From positions 71,140,708 through 71,204,707 of the forward strand of contig NC_091120.1 of assembly GCF_040183065.1 (NCBI RefSeq): DNA of 64,000 bases, in the 5' to 3' direction. The first letter of the stretch is position 1. Each line of letters starts with the position of its first letter. This document shows positions 42,720-54,182 of the stretch, piece after piece. Origin of the DNA: Periplaneta americana. Taxonomy: Eukaryota; Arthropoda; Insecta; Blattodea; Blattidae. A program made the position numbers and the translations under genes. The notes beneath the pieces were generated by a model. The model saw only the letters and a program-made list of their open reading frames with translations. It was not told the origin of the DNA and made no database searches.

Positions 42720-43094
42720 GACAATGGCAACACTTAAGGTGACAATAACAGTAACAATTTATTATTGTGGCGTCCAAAAATTATGACACCAACAATGACA
42801 ACGAAGAAGTTTGCCTTGTCGTGGTAGCTGCTGCTATGGTTGTGTTTACAATTCTGATTATATAGCCTACGCTGTATGTTAGACATACATGACATACTAA
42901 TTTCAATGTATGCTTGAAGATGAGAGTAGTTCATCCAGCTGTATTTCGCCTCCGTTTCTGAGCCGTAACGAATCTTCCTCCACTGATATTGTGATGTTAA
43001 TTACGCACAGGAAAGAAAGGGGAGTCGGATTTGCAACCCCCTGCAATGCGGTAGTGAAAGTGTGGGCCGCGCTGTCGAGCATGGTAAGTCCAAG
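42720..43094. other. Upstream flank of gene C, no element recognised
   Basis: Holds CACAGGAAAG at 43006-43015, a ten-base word also found before the gene B TATA box (11933-11942), but at a different distance. Confidence 0.4.
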
Positions 43095-43122
43095 TATATA
43101 AACCGCCGACGCATTGGCCAGT
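43095..43122 (+). promoter_or_regulatory. Core promoter of gene C: TATA box and initiator-like CAGT
   Basis: TATATAAA at 43095-43102 sits in AGTATATAAACC, and CCAGTG with its A at 43120 lies 25 bp from the start of the TATA box. ATG follows at 43152, 57 bp from the TATA start (59 bp in gene B). Confidence 0.7.
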
Positions 43123-43151
43123 GCACCTCAACCGGTGCATCGAGCTCAAAC

Positions 43152-43166
43152 ATGAAGATCCTCCTG
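43152..43166 (+). CDS. Gene C exon 1: five codons, start of the signal peptide
   Basis: ATG AAG ATC CTC CTG (MKILL) ends at the donor GTAAGT at 43167. Joined in phase 0 to the acceptor at 49490|49491 it gives [15 protein letters not shown], a typical signal peptide. The neighbouring sequence CTGGTAAGTGCAG is almost the same as the gene B donor CTGGTAAGTCCAG. The intron is 6.3 kb. Confidence 0.75.
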
Positions 43167-43913
43167 GTAAGTGCAGCCAGCGTGACAACACGCATCAATC
43201 ACTATCAAGGCATTCAGTTCTTCATTGTTTTGCTTATTTACTTTACGAACTCGGACTCAATTCCCGGCATAGACTGGCCATTTATCTTCATCCTATGAGA
43301 GTAGCAGTGCCCTCGTGTTTAACAGTGAACTTGCGCCGTGTTAATACGGCTAGAAAATCCCACTTCTTGTGAATTTTCAGTCATAGTGCATAATCCACAT
43401 TCAGCAGGAACGGAGGATAGGTCTACGGTGCTAAATGAATTATAATTATTAGTATATTCATTCAGCTATTTATTTATTATATCAGCAGAAAATATTGTAA
43501 AATGATTATGTAAATCCATTCATTGTATTAGATTTCAGCTTTCTCGGTTTAGCATATTTTCGGGGGGAAAAAAACTTTATAAATAACATCATTAACAAAG
43601 TCTGGACGTTTAGGTATTTCTACAGCAATAGGTACTTAAAAATAGACAAAAAGACAATTTAAAAACATAAATATTAAAATGTAAATGTAATGTAAATTTA
43701 AAAAATGTTAGTCTAATTATAATCGTCAAAAACGATAAGTTTAAAAAAAGTTAGAATACATTTCATAAGAATTGTATACGATATTCATACAACGCAACTT
43801 GTTATTGATGGGACATTATCAAAAATTAGATTTTTAGATTTGCTGAATTTAAACTCTGCCTTCTGTCAGATATAGCAGTTCATACCGGAGGAAAAGATTG
43901 TTCTACTGTACAT

Positions 43914-44126
43914 CAATTGAAGAGTTCAGAGCCAAAGTGGGCTAAGCGCCATTTATTAAAAGCGGAGAAAGCAAAGGTTAAAGTTAAGTGATTACCATAG
44001 TTTAATGAAGATTGACATATCATTTAGTTTTAATGTGCATATTTTATGTTATTTGCTATGTTTCTCATGTTTTCTACATTTTAATATATGGCGCTTGGCC
44101 CACTATGACTCTAAACCCTTCAATTG
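43914..44126. mobile_element. MITE, 213 bp, CAATTGAAG termini
   Basis: CAATTGAAGAGTTCAGAGCC at the left and, in reverse complement, CAATTGAAGGGTTTAGAGTC at the right pair through AGTGGGC.AAGCGCCAT and ATTAAAA, about 45 bp. CAATTG is its own complement, so it may be either the element end or a 6 bp target duplication. Confidence 0.75.
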
Positions 44127-45614
44127 CAGCTTTTAGTAACCAGAAGTGTAATTCAACATCTTTAATTTTGATTTAACGTGATTATTTAAGTGCAGAGGGT
44201 TCTGTCGTGTCTCCTATCCCCTACCGGGCGCTCCTATTCTTTTAAGCCGTAATATCTCAAAGGAAGATCCGCTGCTGCTATTTGGGCGAGCGGGAGATTT
44301 TAAACGCATTGGTTATTCCATTTGTATAATGAAATACGTTCTCTAAATTGTTTCAACTTTGGGATAGTCAACATAAAACTTGTATAAGAGAAGGGTAAAT
44401 TAAAGGCAATTAAAGTGTTGGTTGTAATAATAACTTACAAATAGATACTAAATAAATTCATTTTCAAATTATTTCTAAAAGGCAAGACACGCAAAAATTG
44501 ACACTTATTCTTAAAATTGACAGCAAGACCTTCTCAATCAGGCAAAATAAAAATTTGTCCTATGAAAAATAACTGGAAACTCGTTTAAATCCATATGATT
44601 TTGACGTATCGCAACTCTATAATAAAATCTTTCTACTGAACATCCGGGTTCTAATTAAGTATAAACAAATCTCCAATGTTTAAGCTACTTAGACTTATTT
44701 TTCATACAGGACTTTCCTTCAATCATTCAGATCATCCTGTCATCTTGTATTGGGTCTTCCGACCTATATTTATCTTCCTGATATTTAGCTTAATATTTTG
44801 GAAGTAATTTCATTGATACTGTTCATAAACTTATGTTACCGTTAGTAGAATTTTTGCTATTCAGTTCTTCCTGCCAAGGTGTTTGCAGAGTGCAATATGG
44901 TGCAGAATTGATCTATTTTACATAATGTCATGATGAAGGTAGGAAAAATGAAACGTTTCGGAGCTACATATCATATGAAAATATAAGACACGATAACCTA
45001 TCTTAATTAGATTGACAATGAAACTGAAATGTAATTTGAAAACGCTGTGTATTTCTATATTTATAACACAGTTCAAGAAACCAAAAATATTTGAGTTACA
45101 CTTCCAGTTAAGTTGAATGTCTTCTAGCCTACTCTAATCTGGTCTCTACATCCATTGCTACAACTGATCTTAAGATCTTGAAACTCATAAGACCCAATTT
45201 ATCTTTGATTTAATCTGCTAAGAGCCAGTTTCTGCAGATCACAATATATAGCCTAAAGACAGAAATTGTATAGTTTTTAAAAATTATACTTGTGTTTCTG
45301 TTCTCACATTTCGCCTTAAGTTTCTTAAAACTGTTCGGAATATAATTTTATGACTTTATTTAACTTTTTGTTTAGGTAATTTTTAAAAATATTAAGATGT
45401 AGCCCTCTACAGTTAAACAAGTTTCTAGCTTTATCTACAATTATTGCATCTTTAATTGCCCTTCGGATCTTTATATGATTTTTCTTTGAATTATATGTTA
45501 TTTGTTTCTATTATTAAGCCTATTGTTTAATGGCGAAATTATATAAAATAAAATCTCACATTGCAACTCCCTGTGTGACGCGATGCACGATGACTTGAAC
45601 ACAATGCTAGAATT

Positions 45615-45875
45615 GACACTCGAATTCAGACAATAGACTAACTTTTCATTGTCACTCAGTAACAGTGAATCCTAAATTGTAAAAGGGAATAAGAGAATTA
45701 GTCTCCAAAAATAGCAGCTGAGAGAACATATCTTGTTAAAACCTAAAGTACAAAAACATCACGACTCTCGAATTAACAGTCAGTAACAATGAATTCTAAA
45801 TTGTGAAAGAGAACAAGGCAATTAACATCTTCAGAGAAGACAGATAAGAGAAAAAAATAGCTGGTTAAAACTTGA
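45615..45875. repeat. Diverged tandem duplication, period about 125-145 bp
   Basis: Both units run through ACTCGAATT, CAGTAACA.TGAAT, CTAAATTGT.AAAG.GAA, AATTA, AAATAGC and GTTAAAAC in the same order, starting near 45615 and 45762. Confidence 0.6.
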
Positions 45876-48121
45876 TAGTGTGGACATTTCCCCTGCATCG
45901 AAAATGGGAAGATTTTGTGTTGCTTAGTATGGACAGATAATACAGACTGAACAAGGTTAGAACATTAGTATAGAGCTAATTTCCATTCAGTGCAGTTCAA
46001 TTTAGTTCGTAGGGACTACTGCAGTGTAACGGCGAATCTTCACTTATGAATATATTACAAAAGAATCGCAGAATTATGTAATTTAATGTACGTGAAACAC
46101 AATGAGAAGAAAGAAATTTATAAGGAGCTATATGAAGTTATTTTTTGAAGTAACAATAATTTTACGACTTCTGCAACAAAAATTAGAACTTAGATCGAAT
46201 AAATAATTATCATATTTAAAAAAATAGCATCAGAGATGAAGTTCTTACGTTCTTTTGTACATAACTGATAAATTAAGATATATATGTATAAACGGATAGA
46301 CATTCATTTTAAGAATACCAGAAGGAGATATCAGTAAAATAACGCTAGATTACAAAATTCTCGAGGGTGTTAAGATGTCGAACGCTTCATGGTAGAGCAG
46401 GAGATGGAAAAAATATCGGTTGCATAATCTTACGAATAATAGAATCCATTATACAAAAGAGAATTATGTAGAAGAAGGTCTGATCATAAGACTGCACACA
46501 ATCGTGGTCTGTAAAATTAGGCAAAAAGATAATCCTTTAAAAGAGGGCCTTGAAATAAAGGATAATACATTCATTCGCCAGTTGTTAGTACTCAATATAC
46601 AATTTAATTCGTAATTTTGACTCCATTCCACGAATGACGGCTTTTAACCGTGTAGATATTTGTTCGCTAACGCTAAACAATTCTTGTCCATTTAAATTTC
46701 TTATAAGCTTAAGAAAACGTATATTGCAGTAATCTCAGTAACAAAAACTCGGAATATAAAGTTTTGACACATTGACAGTCAGTTATATAAATATAATTAA
46801 TCTAAAATCAAGCAATGAAATTAACCTCGAATAAAACGAAACTTAGATTTTTGGTTGCAAAAACAGTAATTCAATAAAACTTTGTCTCGATCAAAGGTCA
46901 ATTCTAACTTGCGATTTTTCTCAGTCCAAAATGGCTGAACTTAGTTTAGCAGAACTCAAAAAATTATTTTAAAAAATAGAGAAGAGTAGGCCTAAATATT
47001 GACCCCGCACGTATAATAGTGGGTGAACTTTAGTTATAAGTAGAGAAAGGTCTATATTAATATATTAATACTTCACCGTAATTATGCCCAGAAAGCCATG
47101 AAGTGTTGCTTTATATGTTAAACTACAGATTATGTTACTTCCAGGTTTCAATTTTTCTTTTCGATTTCATAACACAAGTTCGAATATTTATTATCTCCTG
47201 AAATTAAATTCGTGGAGTTATAGTAAGCAGTAATTTGTCCCAAAACATCCATTTTCAAGTGGCATCAGTGTCTAAATATAATTAGCCTAGTCGTCAAAGT
47301 TTTAATGCTTGAGGAAATAAATGTTGACTAGAAAATAATGTGATTATCGTTGCTGGAAACGTTTTGTAAAGTGTTTATTCTCATTTCCATATTCTTCGTT
47401 TCCTTGGCTACATTTTTATACAATAAGTATTATTTTTCCTTTTTGCCTATTTATGGTAAAATAAATCAATCTCCATCTGTGCTATAGAACGGTGTAAACT
47501 GTTAGGAATTTCGTGAAATAAAAATTATGACGATTTGTTTAATTTCACGAGACGTCATCTCAAATATTATGGTTTAAAAATATGGCTTACAGTAGACATA
47601 AATTTGTTTTTTAATGACTAACTCTCTTTAATAAAGATCATCCTTCACCTAATTAATTCAAATTACAGTATCTCCAAAAATTCACTTTAGGATATGCAGG
47701 AAATCTGTTTCGGTTAACTGCAGAGTCACTGTAATCTTCAAGTTTTAATTCCCTGTAGCGTATTATTTAAATTTTCCTTCGCTTAAATTATCAACGCCGT
47801 ATATCTGCGCAAGAAAATTCCCTCCAAAAATATAACAGAATTTTAACTCTGATTGCGCTTCCCATGAATTTTACATGAACTTTAACCGTTATTAAGATCA
47901 GAGAGCGCAAAAATAGGTCATTTTTTTAATTATCTGAAGTTCTGTGATCCATTTCTTAATTTTGTGTCCTTTCACCTGGACATGCTATATAAATATTGCG
48001 TCATTTAGTTATAAAAGTACAACTTCAATGCCACTTTCGCGAATTTATTTACGATGGCTTCTTTTAGGTTAAAAGCCTGTTCACATAACCTCGCGGTTTT
48101 ACATTGCTAAGAAATCATATA

Positions 48122-49150
48122 CAGAGCTATTCAAAAAGAAGGAGCAGGTTTCAAATATTTATTTCTTCCAAACTACAAAAGATAGAAACACAATTCCAAC
48201 GTTCCTGGACAGACGAAAGTTTAAATTTTGAACAGTCCGGGTAGAAGTTCCAATCACAGCCGCATTGGCGCTGTTGCTTGTCATGCGCGGCTGCATTGGA
48301 GCTGTTGATTGTCTGTAGTAAAATGGCGACACAACAGGAAAAAGCATTTTGTGTGCTGCAATTAGCAAAACTAGAGTCCATTATTCAAGTTCAACGTGCT
48401 TTTCGCTGTCAGTTTAATAAACAACCGCCTCGTCATAAGCAGATTTACCAGTGGCATCGAAAATTCGTAGAAGATGGTTGCGTCTGCAAACAGAAAAGCA
48501 CGGGACGTCCACACGCATCGAATGAAAATGTCAAGCGTATTCGTACAGTTTACGAAAGGAGCCCAAAAAATCCAAAACAAGAGCAAGCAGAGAACTGAAA
48601 ATTCACAGCTTCAACAATTCGATGTCGCAGACTTTCAAGAGTGTCAGGCATGGGCGGAATAAAAACATGGTCTTTTAGTAACCCCACAGATAAAAATCAC
48701 AAGGAGTGAGATCTGGAGACCTGGGAGGCCACCGGTGATGAAGTTGATCCTTTCGTAAACTATACGAATACGATTGACATTTTCATTCGATGCGCGTGGA
48801 CGTCCCGTGCTTTTCTGTTTGCAGACGCAACCATCTTCTACAAATTTTCGATGCCACTGGTAAATCTGCTTATGACGAGGAGGTTGTTTATTAAACTGAC
48901 AGCGAAAAGCATGTTGAACTTCAATAATGGACTCTAGTTTTGCTAATTGCAGCACACAAAAAGCTTTTTCCTGTTGTGTCGCCATTTTACTACAATCAAC
49001 AGCGCCAATGCGGCCGTGATTGGAACTTCTACCCGGACTGTTCAAAATTTAAACTTTCGTCTGTCCAGGAACGTTGGAATTGTGTTTCTATCTTTTGTAG
49101 TTTGGAACAAATAAATATTTGAAATCTGCTCCTTCTTTTTGAATAGCCTT
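48122..49150. mobile_element. Fold-back Tc1/mariner composite with duplicated transposase 5' halves
   Basis: The two ends are long inverted repeats: GCTATTCAAAAAGAAGGAGC begins the left arm (48126) and its complement ends the right arm (49147). A TA stands at each outer edge. Each arm carries the start of the same transposase reading inward: MATQQEKAFCVLQLAKLES, then FNKQPPRHKQIYQWHRKFVE and KQKSTGRP, on the plus strand at 48323-48600 and on the minus strand at 48985-48750. The centre (about 48750-48605, minus strand) is a piece of the C-terminus (WPPRSPDLTPCDFYLWG). So one internally deleted copy lies against an inverted second 5' half. The catalytic core is missing and the element cannot move by itself. 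Confidence 0.8.
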
Positions 49151-49490
49151 TATGTGAAATATTATAACCATGGTATGCATTAAAAAATGTTCTGTAAAAA
49201 TTTAGCTTCCGTGTTACCGGCACTATGTTTTACAAGGCACTGGAGATCATTAGTGGGCGAGAAAGGTTACATCATCATTCTCTATACTAGATATTCTTTC
49301 TGGTAGAATTTCAAGGTGCCGTGACTAAACCTACATACTTCAAATTCCAAATAGACTATTGAGTTAGAAGATGAATTGTCTTGACTTTTGGAAAAGTGAC
49401 AGAGATATACATCTACCAAATGAATGGTGATGTTCTCCAACTCTTATGAAGGAACTGATCTCATGTGATCTGTTTATACTGCCATTTCAG

Positions 49491-50345
49491 ATCTGTATCC
49501 TGGCTTTTGCCATCGGAGGTACTGTCCGAGGGGAAGGATCTTCCGATAAGACAACTCAGAAGAGGGGTGTCAGCGGTGTCGACCACGGCCACGGAGGGAT
49601 CAGCTACAGTTCCGTCAGCCACGGATCCGGCGGAGGTGGCCATGGAGGTATCATCAGCTCCGGAGGCCATGAAGGTATCATCAGCTCCGGAAGCCATGGT
49701 AGCATCATCAGCTCCGGAGGCTATGGCCTTGGACACGGAGGGCTTGGTTACGGCTACGGAGGAATTTCAGGCGGATTTGGAGGAGCTGGAGGATTTGGGG
49801 GTGGATTTGGAGGAGCCGGTGGTGCAGGCGATGTCCAGGTGAACACCAACATCGTGCGCGTGCCAGTCGCTGTGCCTCAGCCCTACCCGGTCACCGTCAA
49901 CAGGCCGGTCCCTGTACCCGTGCAGGTCCCTTACACGGTCGAGAGACCGGTCCCTGTTCCTGTAGCCGTCCCTAGGCCCTACCCCGTCACCATCACTAGG
50001 CCCGTAGCTGTCACCGTTGAACGACCCTACCCTGTGCCTGTACCTCAGCCCGTTCCTGTCCCTGTACCTCAAGCCGTACAAGTCCCTGTGCCACAGGCTG
50101 TACCAGTCCCTGTGCCTCAACCTGTGCCTGTTGAAGTGCCTCAGCCTGTCCCTGTAAATGTTCCTGTGCCTGTTGTGGTTCCATCAGGTAATGCAGGAGG
50201 CGCTGGTATAGGAGGTGGTTTCGGAGGCGGTGCGGGCTTCGGTGCAGGAGGTCTAGGACACGGATATGGAGGATCTGGAGGATTTGGTGTAGGACACGGT
50301 GGCTATGGGGGTCACGGAGCATATGGAGGCCACGGAGGCCACTGA
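49491..50345 (+). CDS. Gene C exon 2: Gly-rich / Val-Pro repeat secreted structural protein
   Basis: The exon begins after TGCCATTTCAG and ends with TGA at 50343-50345, adding 284 residues (total about 289). An in-frame ATG at 49446 lies before the acceptor and would give a poorer N-terminus, so the spliced start is preferred. Signal peptide [15 protein letters not shown]. After a short charged stretch ([12 protein letters not shown]) come GHGG and [16 protein letters not shown] words (about residues 35-85), then a GFGG tract. A core of about 110 residues alternates Val and Pro ([34 protein letters not shown]), with Arg and Tyr early and Gln later. The tail is GGFGG and YGGHGG. Val-Pro alternation with PYPV and Gly-His tails is familiar from insect cuticular low-complexity proteins. 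The exon is markedly GC-richer than its surroundings. Confidence 0.85.
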   Translation: MCILAFAIGGTVRGEGSSDKTTQKRGVSGVDHGHGGISYSSVSHGSGGGGHGGIISSGGHEGIISSGSHGSIISSGGYGLGHGGLGYGYGGISGGFGGAGGFGGGFGGAGGAGDVQVNTNIVRVPVAVPQPYPVTVNRPVPVPVQVPYTVERPVPVPVAVPRPYPVTITRPVAVTVERPYPVPVPQPVPVPVPQAVQVPVPQAVPVPVPQPVPVEVPQPVPVNVPVPVVVPSGNAGGAGIGGGFGGGAGFGAGGLGHGYGGSGGFGVGHGGYGGHGAYGGHGGH

Positions 50346-50457
50346 AATTTCCACAAACATTGTAACGGTTAACCCCTAAACAGATCCAAGTCATGCAACA
50401 CTTTATGTATTACATCGAAATTCATCAGTTTGACAACATATTTGTATATGTATTAAA

Positions 50458-50463
50458 AATAAA
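50458..50463 (+). terminator. Polyadenylation signal of gene C
   Basis: AATAAA in TTAAAAATAAAAAT lies 113 bp after the stop codon. Confidence 0.65.
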
Positions 50464-51247
50464 AATATTTATATCATTTTGTACATAAATGTTATTGTTT
50501 TCTTTTACATTCAGAAGTATCTCGCTTTCCTCAATACACATTCATAACAAGTCACTGGTCACTTATGACTATGTAAGTACGTGTCGAGAATAACAAAGTA
50601 CAGCACATCGCAATAAGAACACGATATTTATGCAGTGGAATGCAAACAGAAATGTTGTCAGGATTTGTCGCGAGTCTCCGATGTGGAAAAACCGATGGAA
50701 TAACCGAGGAACCAATAACGGTAACTCTACTCACAGTCAGTTATCTTCTAACTCACAACATGATTCACTTCCAAAATGTCTGTAGTTTCATTTAGTTGAT
50801 TGGATCGGCCTATTTATTTTTATTAAATCGAATATATGAACAATTTTTTTCGAATAAAAAAACGAAGATTCGTATCAATTTCTTTTCTACTCCCATTTTT
50901 CGCTGAGACTAAGTAACTTAAAGAAGTTTTTCAATGGAAAATAAATTGAGTTGACGGCCTGATCCCAAATTAACTATTTCAAGAGTACATCATAAATTGA
51001 AAAGAAAATGTCAGAAAATTATTCTGTATCTCGGGATACAGAGTAGTATTTAGAAACACATTTATCTAACTTTTTCTACCTTTTTATCGTCTCATAGTAA
51101 GACCTTCTAACATGACGTTTCAATTCCATATAATATATCCGCAAAACTGATATTTTAAATGAACTATAGACCTACTTTGAAATGAAAAATATATCAACAA
51201 TAACGGTATTATTTGCTTCAACTATGCCCTTTCGGACTTCAATGGTA
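50464..51247. other. Intergenic DNA, nothing recognised
   Basis: AT-rich, with no supported frame or repeat. Confidence 0.45.
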
Positions 51248-51607
51248 TTTCACTGCTATTTGTTCTTTTTATATGTCAACATCAATTAATTTTCTTCATG
51301 TTTCATATTCGCTACATATCAATATTACATTCTAATTATTTTCGTATGCTTACCTTTGTTCTCTGTCGCTTCTCTCAGACCCTGTCACAGATCTTAACTC
51401 ATGTCCTATCTTTCGTTAGTGTTCAACGTTCTGAACCATAAACCAAATACTACTCTCATTGTTTTATGAAGCTTCATTAGAGTTTCTGATCATACGTAGG
51501 TTCATAGTGTTTGGTCTATTGTCCTAATAGGAAGTTAACGTTTTATTTTATGTCTAGATTTAGATCCTTTTTACCGTCTACTTGAAATTCTAAATAGAAC
51601 ACTTTTC

Positions 51608-51676
<69 letters not shown>

Positions 51677-52127
51677 CATTACAGGTATTTTCTCTATTAA
51701 ATTTCAATGATCATTTATTCTTTGCGAATGCTTCATGTCGTAGCCTACTACTAATGGCACTATTTCACTGCTATTTGTTCTTTTTATATGTCATCAATTA
51801 ATTTTCTTCATGTTTCATATTCGCTATATATCAATATTACATTCTAATTATTTTCGTATGCTTACCTTTGTTCTCTGTCGCTTCTCTTAGACTCTGTCAC
51901 AGATCTTAACTCATGTCCTATCTTTCGTTAGTGTTCAACGTTCTGAACCATAAACCAAATACTACTCTCATTGTTTTATGAAGCTTCATTAGAGTTTCTG
52001 ATCATACGTAGGTTCATAGTGTTTGGTCTATTGTCCTAATAGGAAGTTAACGTTTTATTTTATGTCTAGATTTAGATCCTTTTTACCGTCTACTTGAAAT
52101 TCTAAATAGAACACTTTTCTATTATTA

Positions 52128-52179
<52 letters not shown>

Positions 52180-52263
52180 CATTACAGGTATTTTCTCTAT
52201 TAAATTTCAATGATCATTTATTCTTTGCGAATGCTTCATGTCGTAGCCTACTACTAATGGCAC
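51248..52263. repeat. Recent tandem duplication, two units of about 505-515 bp
   Basis: TTTCACTGCTATTTGTTC begins both units (51248 and 51763), and both end CGTAGCCTACTACTAATGGCAC (51760, 52263). They differ by a three-base indel (CAACATCAA versus CATCAA), a few substitutions and the length and purity of the internal (ATT)n tract (51608-51674; 52122-52178). Near identity implies a young duplication or an assembly duplication. Confidence 0.95.
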
Positions 52264-52679
52264 GCCACCTAAGCAAGGTAGTTTAGAATCTACACACTAT
52301 TTAGCCTAGGATATACAGCAGACACATCGTGCCGTCACTGAAATGTATACATTTTTTCCCCTCGTAACCTCCCTCTTAATGTGTGTCTAAAGAACTTTAG
52401 TAGTAGTAGTTATACTTCGTTTAACTCTGCCACTACTATTAAATTTAAAAACCATATTGGGTCCGATCAGCCGTACAAGTTATCAAAGACTTATTGTAAA
52501 GCCTTCAAACTTATCTAATTACATAGTGATAAACACAAACATACAATTATTTACATGTTGGATGAACACTTTCGGTTCAAAGAACCATCATCAGTTCTCT
52601 CGTAGACACTACAAACAACTTATATTATAATATAAACAAACAGCGTGACAAATGTTTTAAACGTGTAGTATAATTGGAA
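52264..52679. other. Intergenic DNA, nothing recognised
   Basis: A short low-complexity stretch GTAGTAGTAG occurs near 52400; nothing else is supported. Confidence 0.4.
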
Positions 52680-53502
52680 TTTACTTTGATACGCATTTAA
52701 ACTGGAATAACCAAGTAACCCATATTACCAAAAAAGTGCTTTCCATACTACATTCCTTAAACAGCATTTGAAAATTCCTTCCGGTATCACTCAAGAAAAT
52801 ACTAGTGGAACCACTAGTAATGCCCCACTTCGATTATTGTGATTTTCTACTGACTGACATCAATGTCAACCAGTCACAAAAATTACATCGCGTTCATAAT
52901 TCTTGTGTTCGCTTCGTCTGCGATGTCCGTCGCGCTGACCACATTACCCCATCCTTCCAAGCTCTAAACTGGCTACGGCTTAACGAACGTAGAAATTTTC
53001 ATTCTCTTGTTCTTCTTTTCCAAGTCCTTCAAACTTCTACACCTACCTACCTTGCCTCCCGTTTCAGTTACCTGTCATCATATCATAATCTCTTCACACG
53101 CACGCAAAATAGCCGCATACTAGCCATACCAACACATAAGACATCATCGTATTCATCATCATACACAATCTCGCTATCGCACTTGTGGAATACCCTACCC
53201 AGTGACATCAGAGACTGTCGGAATTTAGTAGCGTTCAAAAGCAAGCTTAGTAAGCATTTTCTTACTGCGTGGAGTAGGTTTAATTTTTACTTAATTAATA
53301 AGAAAAAATGTTTCTCTCTTCTTAACTTTTACAATAAACTGTCTAGCTTTTATTAATCAGTTAATCTTTTAGTACTTTGATTTTTATTGTATTTGTAAAT
53401 TTAATATTAATTGTAATTATAATTGTAATTGTTTTCTTAATATTGTAATTGTAATCCCCTGGTAGAGGAAAAGAGAAGACCTGATGGCCTTATCTCTACC
53501 AG

Positions 53503-53574
<72 letters not shown>
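52680..53574 (+). mobile_element. CR1/Jockey-type LINE, C-terminal part with 3' hairpin and (AAAT)n tail
   Basis: The frame begins LGIYFDTHLNWNNQV (post-RT motif), meets a stop, and continues in 52805-53356 with EPLVMPHFDYCDFLL, LHRVHNSCVRFVCDVRR, LNWLRLNERRNFHSLVLLFQ and SLSHLWNTLPSDIRDCRN, the usual CR1/Jockey-like ORF2 ending. After the stop, CCTGGTAGAG (53458-53467) pairs perfectly with CTCTACCAGG (53494-53503), and an (AAAT)n tail runs at about 53505-53574. The element is 5'-truncated. TAATTG at both outer edges may be a short TSD. Confidence 0.85.
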
Positions 53575-53577
<3 letters not shown>

Positions 53578-53609
53578 GAACAATTTGATCGATTGTAACG
53601 ATGCATTTG

Positions 53610-54182
53610 AATGGGTAAGAAACAGTAATAAAATCTATATAGGCTAAACAGAAATAAAATTGTTAAAATGTTTAATCGATCAAATATGTGAATTAAAACC
53701 ATCCTAAGTGGTGACAATAACACCAAATCCATATTATAACCATATGGATAACTAACTTATTATGAATATATTATTATCCTGTAATGTCTAACATATTATA
53801 ACCATGTGGGTAACTAACTTATTATGAATGTATTATTATCCTGTAATGTCTAACATATTAAATAATTTTCTTTTCTCCTCTTTAATGAACTCAACCGTGC
53901 AAGTGAACTAAGTAAATACAGTACAATGGGTAAGAAAAAGTAATAAAATCTATATAGGCTAAGCCGAAATAAAATTGTTAAAATGTTTAATCGATCAAAT
54001 ATGTGAATTAAAACTATCCTAAGTGGTGACAATAACACCAAATCCAAATTATAACCATATGGATAACTAACTTATTATGAATGTATTATTATCCTGTGAT
54101 GTCTAACATATTAAATAATTTTCTTTTCTCCTCTTTAATGAACTCAACCGTGCAAGTGAACTAAGTAAATACAGTACAATGT
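53610..54182. repeat. Tandem duplication, period 315 bp, with an internal 62 bp duplication
   Basis: AATGGGTAAGAAAxAGTAATA starts at 53610 and 53925. Unit 1 alone contains ATTATAACCAT.TGG.TAACT twice (62 bp period, from about 53735). The second unit ends at AGTAAATACAGTACAATG near 54182, the same words that end the first. Confidence 0.9.

Larger units (their letters stand above)
43167..49490 (+). other. Intron of gene C (6.3 kb)
   Basis: Donor CTG|GTAAGT, acceptor TGCCATTTCAG|. It contains a MITE, a diverged tandem duplication and a mariner fold-back element, listed separately. I recognise nothing in 43380-43913, 44127-45614 or 45876-48121, which are AT-rich. Confidence 0.65.

Noticed and set aside
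41844-42777. Long Ser/Leu/Pro-rich and Phe/Ile/Thr-rich frames on the minus strand
   Set aside because: They are the minisatellite read in other frames; a 27 bp period keeps every stop-free frame open.
43062-43372. Overlapping frames around gene C exon 1
   Set aside because: They read through the donor GTAAGT at 43167 and lose the signal-peptide logic; they are shadows of the promoter and intron.
49446-49490. In-frame ATG giving [15 protein letters not shown] as the start of gene C
   Set aside because: A good acceptor (CCATTTCAG) follows directly, and joining to the TATA-driven exon at 43152 yields a better signal peptide. The peptide from this ATG is probably intron sequence.
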